NCBI GenBank assembly: GCA_965216915.1
Contig: CBDCGS010000011.1
Coordinates: forward strand, 434,001 to 498,000
DNA from: CBDCGS01 sp965216915
GTDB taxonomy: Bacteria; Pseudomonadota; Alphaproteobacteria; UBA828
Length of the DNA stretch: 64,000 nt
Direction: 5' to 3'
A model generated the notes under the pieces. The model had not been told where the DNA came from. It did no database searches and worked only from the letters and a program-made list of their open reading frames with translations. Below, piece by piece: positions 58,672 through 64,000 of this stretch. The stretch's first letter is position 1; each line of letters starts with the position of its first letter. The translations under genes and the position numbers were made by a program.

Positions 58672-59613
58672 ATGAATGAAGCGGAGGGAGGCGGCGGGAG
58701 CCGGTCGTTAGACTCGCGGCAGCGCGCGCTCAACCTCGGGCTCTTGTTCGTGCTGGGGATCTCGTTCGCGCTGATCCCACAGATCAACCGGCTCGCAACG
58801 ACCGGTGGCGTGCCGTTCATCCCCTACGTCTTCTGGCAGGCGTTCGGCGGCGGCGTGCTGCTGCTCACGCTGGCCGCGATGGTCCGCCAGCTGCCGCCGC
58901 TGAACATCCCTTATCTCAGGCTCTACGCCCTCACCGGGGCGCTCAATCTGGCCGCGCCCTACGCGGTCTACTCGTGGATCGCGCCGAAGGTGCCAACGAG
59001 CATCGTCTCCCTCACGCTCTCGCTCGTCCCGGTGATGATCTATGCGCTCGCCCTCGCGATCCGGCTCGACCGCTTTCACTGGTTCCGCTTCGGCGGGATT
59101 CTCCTAGGTCTCGCGGGCGTGCTGCTCGTGCTTCTGCCGCGCACCAGTCTGCCCTCACCCGACATGGCGCTCTGGGTCGGCCTCGCGCTTCTGCCGCCGC
59201 TTTCTTTCGCCGTCAACGCGGTCTGCATCGCGCTGCTTCGTCCGCCACAGACGGGCTCTCTGCCCCTCGCGGCCGGGCTGATGCTGGCGGCGAGCGCGTT
59301 CATGCTGGTCGTGATGGCGGCGAGCGGCGAGTGGTGGGCTTTCGGCGGCCGCTTCGGCGACGGCCATTGGGCGGTGATCGCCGCCATGGTGAACAATTGC
59401 GTCTCGTTCTTTCTGATCTTCGAGGTGATCCGGCGCGCAGGCCCGGTGATCTTCTCGACCGTTAACTATATCGGCACCCTGGCCGGCATGGGTTTCGGCA
59501 TCTGGTTCTTCGGCGATGCGCCGACGGCGTGGATTTGGGCGGCGCTCGTGCTGATGTTCGCGGGCCTCTTTCTGGTGAACTTCACCGGACGTGACGCGCC
59601 GCGCCCCCGCTGA
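58672..59613 (+). CDS. EamA/DMT family transporter
   Basis: 313 residues with about ten hydrophobic helices in two EamA repeats (about 20-150 and 165-300; the second has [20 protein letters not shown]). Drug/metabolite exporter superfamily; substrate unknown. Divergent from gcdH over a 107-base gap. The 221 bases that follow (59614-59834) hold no gene. Confidence 0.87.
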   Translation: MNEAEGGGGSRSLDSRQRALNLGLLFVLGISFALIPQINRLATTGGVPFIPYVFWQAFGGGVLLLTLAAMVRQLPPLNIPYLRLYALTGALNLAAPYAVYSWIAPKVPTSIVSLTLSLVPVMIYALALAIRLDRFHWFRFGGILLGLAGVLLVLLPRTSLPSPDMALWVGLALLPPLSFAVNAVCIALLRPPQTGSLPLAAGLMLAASAFMLVVMAASGEWWAFGGRFGDGHWAVIAAMVNNCVSFFLIFEVIRRAGPVIFSTVNYIGTLAGMGFGIWFFGDAPTAWIWAALVLMFAGLFLVNFTGRDAPRPR

Positions 59614-59834
59614 TCAGACGGCGTCGTGCGCGAATTTAGAGCAGACTTAGCGGCATTTCGGGTGAAACCGGATCCTGGCGCTGCGCCCCGAAGCCTGTCG
59701 GCGCGGGCGCACGGCGAAACTGGTTGACGGCAAGGGCTCAACGGTCGGCTTCCCTTAACCCCTCTCTAACCCGCAACGATTAGACCCTGCCCCAACGAAC
59801 AACTGACGCTGATCGAACGCGAGGGCGCCCGAGC

Positions 59835-60181
59835 ATGCATGATTGGATCTCACTTCTCGAACTCCCCTTCCTGTTCCTTGCGATCTTTTTCGCCTTCCGC
59901 ACGGCAGGTGCGCTCAAAGGCGGGATTTTCGGCCGCGGTATGGTCCTCCTCGCGTGGAGCTTCGTCATCATGGGCATCGGCCATCTCAACATGCTGTCGT
60001 CACAGCTCTTCGAGTTCGACCTGATCACCACCGTCTTCGGTGTTTACGGCGGATACGCCGTCTGGGTCATCGCGCTCACCGCCACGTGGACGTTGTCGTG
60101 GCTCGGTTTTCAGAGCCTTTACAACGCAAGCAAAGGCAAGGGTGCGTTTCAGACTGACCAGCGCGCGGCAGCGACCCGAAC

Positions 60182-60185
<4 letters not shown>
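59835..60185 (+). CDS. Small three-helix membrane protein coupled to a kinase
   Basis: 116 residues with three hydrophobic helices (about 4-22, 34-51, 68-88) and a polar C-terminal tail. I do not recognise the family. The stop overlaps the TTG of the histidine kinase gene (TTGA), so both are made together; the kinase lacks membrane helices, which makes this a plausible membrane anchor or sensor. Confidence 0.75.
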
Positions 60186-62629
<2,444 letters not shown>

Positions 62630-62811
62630 CAGCGAAAGCCGTCTCGCGGCAAAGCGCATCCGATCCTGCGAACGGATGCGGCCGCCGCCGACCCATTGGA
62701 TTTGTATGGAATTGTGACCAATCCGTTCCGGATTGTTAGCGGGTGCCCTGCATTCTCGGTGGTCCATACCAATTTCACCCACCACGCCCCTCCAAACCTA
62801 AGGACCGATCG

Positions 62812-64000
62812 ATGGCGGACACGCTGAGGCACGAGATGCCGCTTTCCTGGGATGCTCTTTTCGACACAACGACCGATCGGTCGACCTTGGATTTTGGCCA
62901 TGTCGTGGCCGCACTCGCGCGCACCAAGCATGCCGGTCACGACCATGACCACGACCATGAAGAGGAGCTGACCTCCGAGGCCGCACCAAAGGACGGCGGC
63001 GGCGGCAAAGGCGGCGGCAAGGGCGGCGGTGGACCGAAAGACGGCGGGTCCAACAACACGGCACCGACGGATCTGTCGCTGTCGAATAGCGCGATCGCGG
63101 AAAACAGCGAAGCCGGCGCGCAGGTCGGCAAGCTTTCGGCGCAGGACCCCGACAAGCGCGAATCGTTCACCTACGAGCTGTTGGACGACGCGGGCGGGCG
63201 CTTCGTGCTCGATGGCAATACGGTCAGGGTCGCGGCGAACGCGGATCTCGACTACGAGACGCAGACCAGCCACGAAATCCTGGTTCGGGTCACCGACAAA
63301 GCCGGCAACACTTACGAAGAAACCCTGGTCATCGCGGTCACGGATGTCGATGAGACCGGCGGCGGGGGCGGGGACGGAACCGGCGGCGGTGACGGGACCG
63401 GCGGCGGAGGCGGCGAGGTTCCCTATTACGTCCAGGCGATTCTCGCCGACGACGTTTATCGCTGGAACTATGGCGATCCCGTCGGCACCGCCGTGACGCT
63501 CACCTTCGGCTTCCTGGACGCGGTGCCGGACTACTATTCGTCGACCGCCACGGAGCGAAATAACTTCTCGGCATTCAACCAGAAGCAGCAGGACGCGACG
63601 CGCGCCGTTCTGGATCACATCGAAACGTTCGCCAACATCACGTTCGTCGAGACCAGCGGCGATAGCGCTCAGCTCACCTACGCCAATGCCTCGCTCGGCT
63701 CGGGGATCGGGGCCTGGGCGTATTATCCCTCGACCTACTACGACGTTGGCGGCGATGTTTGGATCAACAACCAATACAGCGCGCAGCTCGACCCGGACGT
63801 GGGGGATTACGCCTATATGACCCTGCTGCACGAGACCGGGCACGCGCTCGGCCTGGCCCATCCCGGCGACTACAACGCTGGCTCGGACGACGGGACGGGC
63901 GCGCTCTATCTGCCCGTCGAGGAGGAGAACCGCCAGTACACGGTGATGTCCTACACCGGGCATCCCGACAACGGCAACATCGAGCCCATGACGATGATGC
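62812..64000 (+). CDS. Secreted M10 (serralysin-type) metallopeptidase, 3' end outside window
   Basis: Open to the window edge, at least 396 residues. After a short His/Asp-rich N-terminus (HDHDHDHEE) and a Gly/Lys-rich linker comes a cadherin-like domain (about 85-175: PTDLSLSNSAIAENS, LDYETQTSHEILVRVTD), a second Gly-rich linker, and a metzincin catalytic domain with the zinc site LLHETGHALGLAHPG and the Met-turn YTVMSYTG. No Sec signal; such proteins usually leave by a type I system using C-terminal RTX repeats, which would lie beyond the window. Confidence 0.9.
   Translation, partial: MADTLRHEMPLSWDALFDTTTDRSTLDFGHVVAALARTKHAGHDHDHDHEEELTSEAAPKDGGGGKGGGKGGGGPKDGGSNNTAPTDLSLSNSAIAENSEAGAQVGKLSAQDPDKRESFTYELLDDAGGRFVLDGNTVRVAANADLDYETQTSHEILVRVTDKAGNTYEETLVIAVTDVDETGGGGGDGTGGGDGTGGGGGEVPYYVQAILADDVYRWNYGDPVGTAVTLTFGFLDAVPDYYSSTATERNNFSAFNQKQQDATRAVLDHIETFANITFVETSGDSAQLTYANASLGSGIGAWAYYPSTYYDVGGDVWINNQYSAQLDPDVGDYAYMTLLHETGHALGLAHPGDYNAGSDDGTGALYLPVEEENRQYTVMSYTGHPDNGNIEPMTMM

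Overview
The window comes from a GC-rich alphaproteobacterium, most likely in or near the Rhodospirillales. The cell-cycle regulator GcrA, known only from Alphaproteobacteria, lies at 22655-23047. The order yebC-ruvCAB-ybgC-tolQRAB-pal-cpoB-tilS-ftsH-folP-glmM-thiD and the zapA-6S RNA-5-formyl-THF cyclo-ligase neighbourhood also fit that class. Genes are tightly packed, often overlap by four bases (ATGA, GTGA, TTGA), and are mostly housekeeping.

Layout. 290-5416: an HNH nuclease, then mltG and the fatty-acid genes fabF-acpP-fabG-fabD on the minus strand. 5646-18101 (plus): rpsF-rpsR-DUF2232-rplI, a cyclopropane-fatty-acid synthase, dnaB, alr, mlaE-mlaF, radA, cvpA, purF and an SDR oxidoreductase. 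18086-28813 (mostly minus): der-bamB-YfgM-like TPR protein, a thioredoxin-fold protein, gcrA, guaA, a TPR lipoprotein-like/exported protein, guaB, rlmE and ppx/gppA. 29014-29306: tRNA-Gln(CTG) with an IS110-type transposase remnant against its 3' end. 29433-47963 (minus): coq7-dsbB, a MaoC dehydratase, an Ada-like methyltransferase, and the long run from thiD back to yebC that carries the whole Tol-Pal system and RuvABC. 48069-53478: a Rap1a/Tai-like protein coupled to a methyltransferase, a lone protoglobin-like protein with an MFS transporter, then YmdB-like phosphoesterase, 5-FCL, 6S RNA, zapA and a DUF4164 coiled coil. 53868-55405: a lower-GC two-gene cassette of an RbfA-like KH protein and an RtcB RNA ligase. 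55431-58564: otnC-otnK and a glutaryl-CoA dehydrogenase. 58672-64000: an EamA transporter, a small membrane protein coupled to a hybrid histidine kinase, and the start of a secreted M10 (serralysin-type) metallopeptidase that runs off the window.

The most novel item is the RbfA-like/RtcB operon. The ligase keeps every catalytic residue that can be seen, the two genes overlap by ATGA, base composition differs from the flanks, and an 11-bp RNA hairpin sits just before the first ribosome binding site. I read it as a candidate 30S or rRNA repair module; this is inference.

Three genes look frame-disrupted: the DUF2232 gene near 6774, alr near 11067 and ruvC near 46761. Because alr and ruvC are important genes and the changes sit at short repeats or near the start, these could be assembly errors rather than biology. 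Bases 1-289 hold nothing I can identify.
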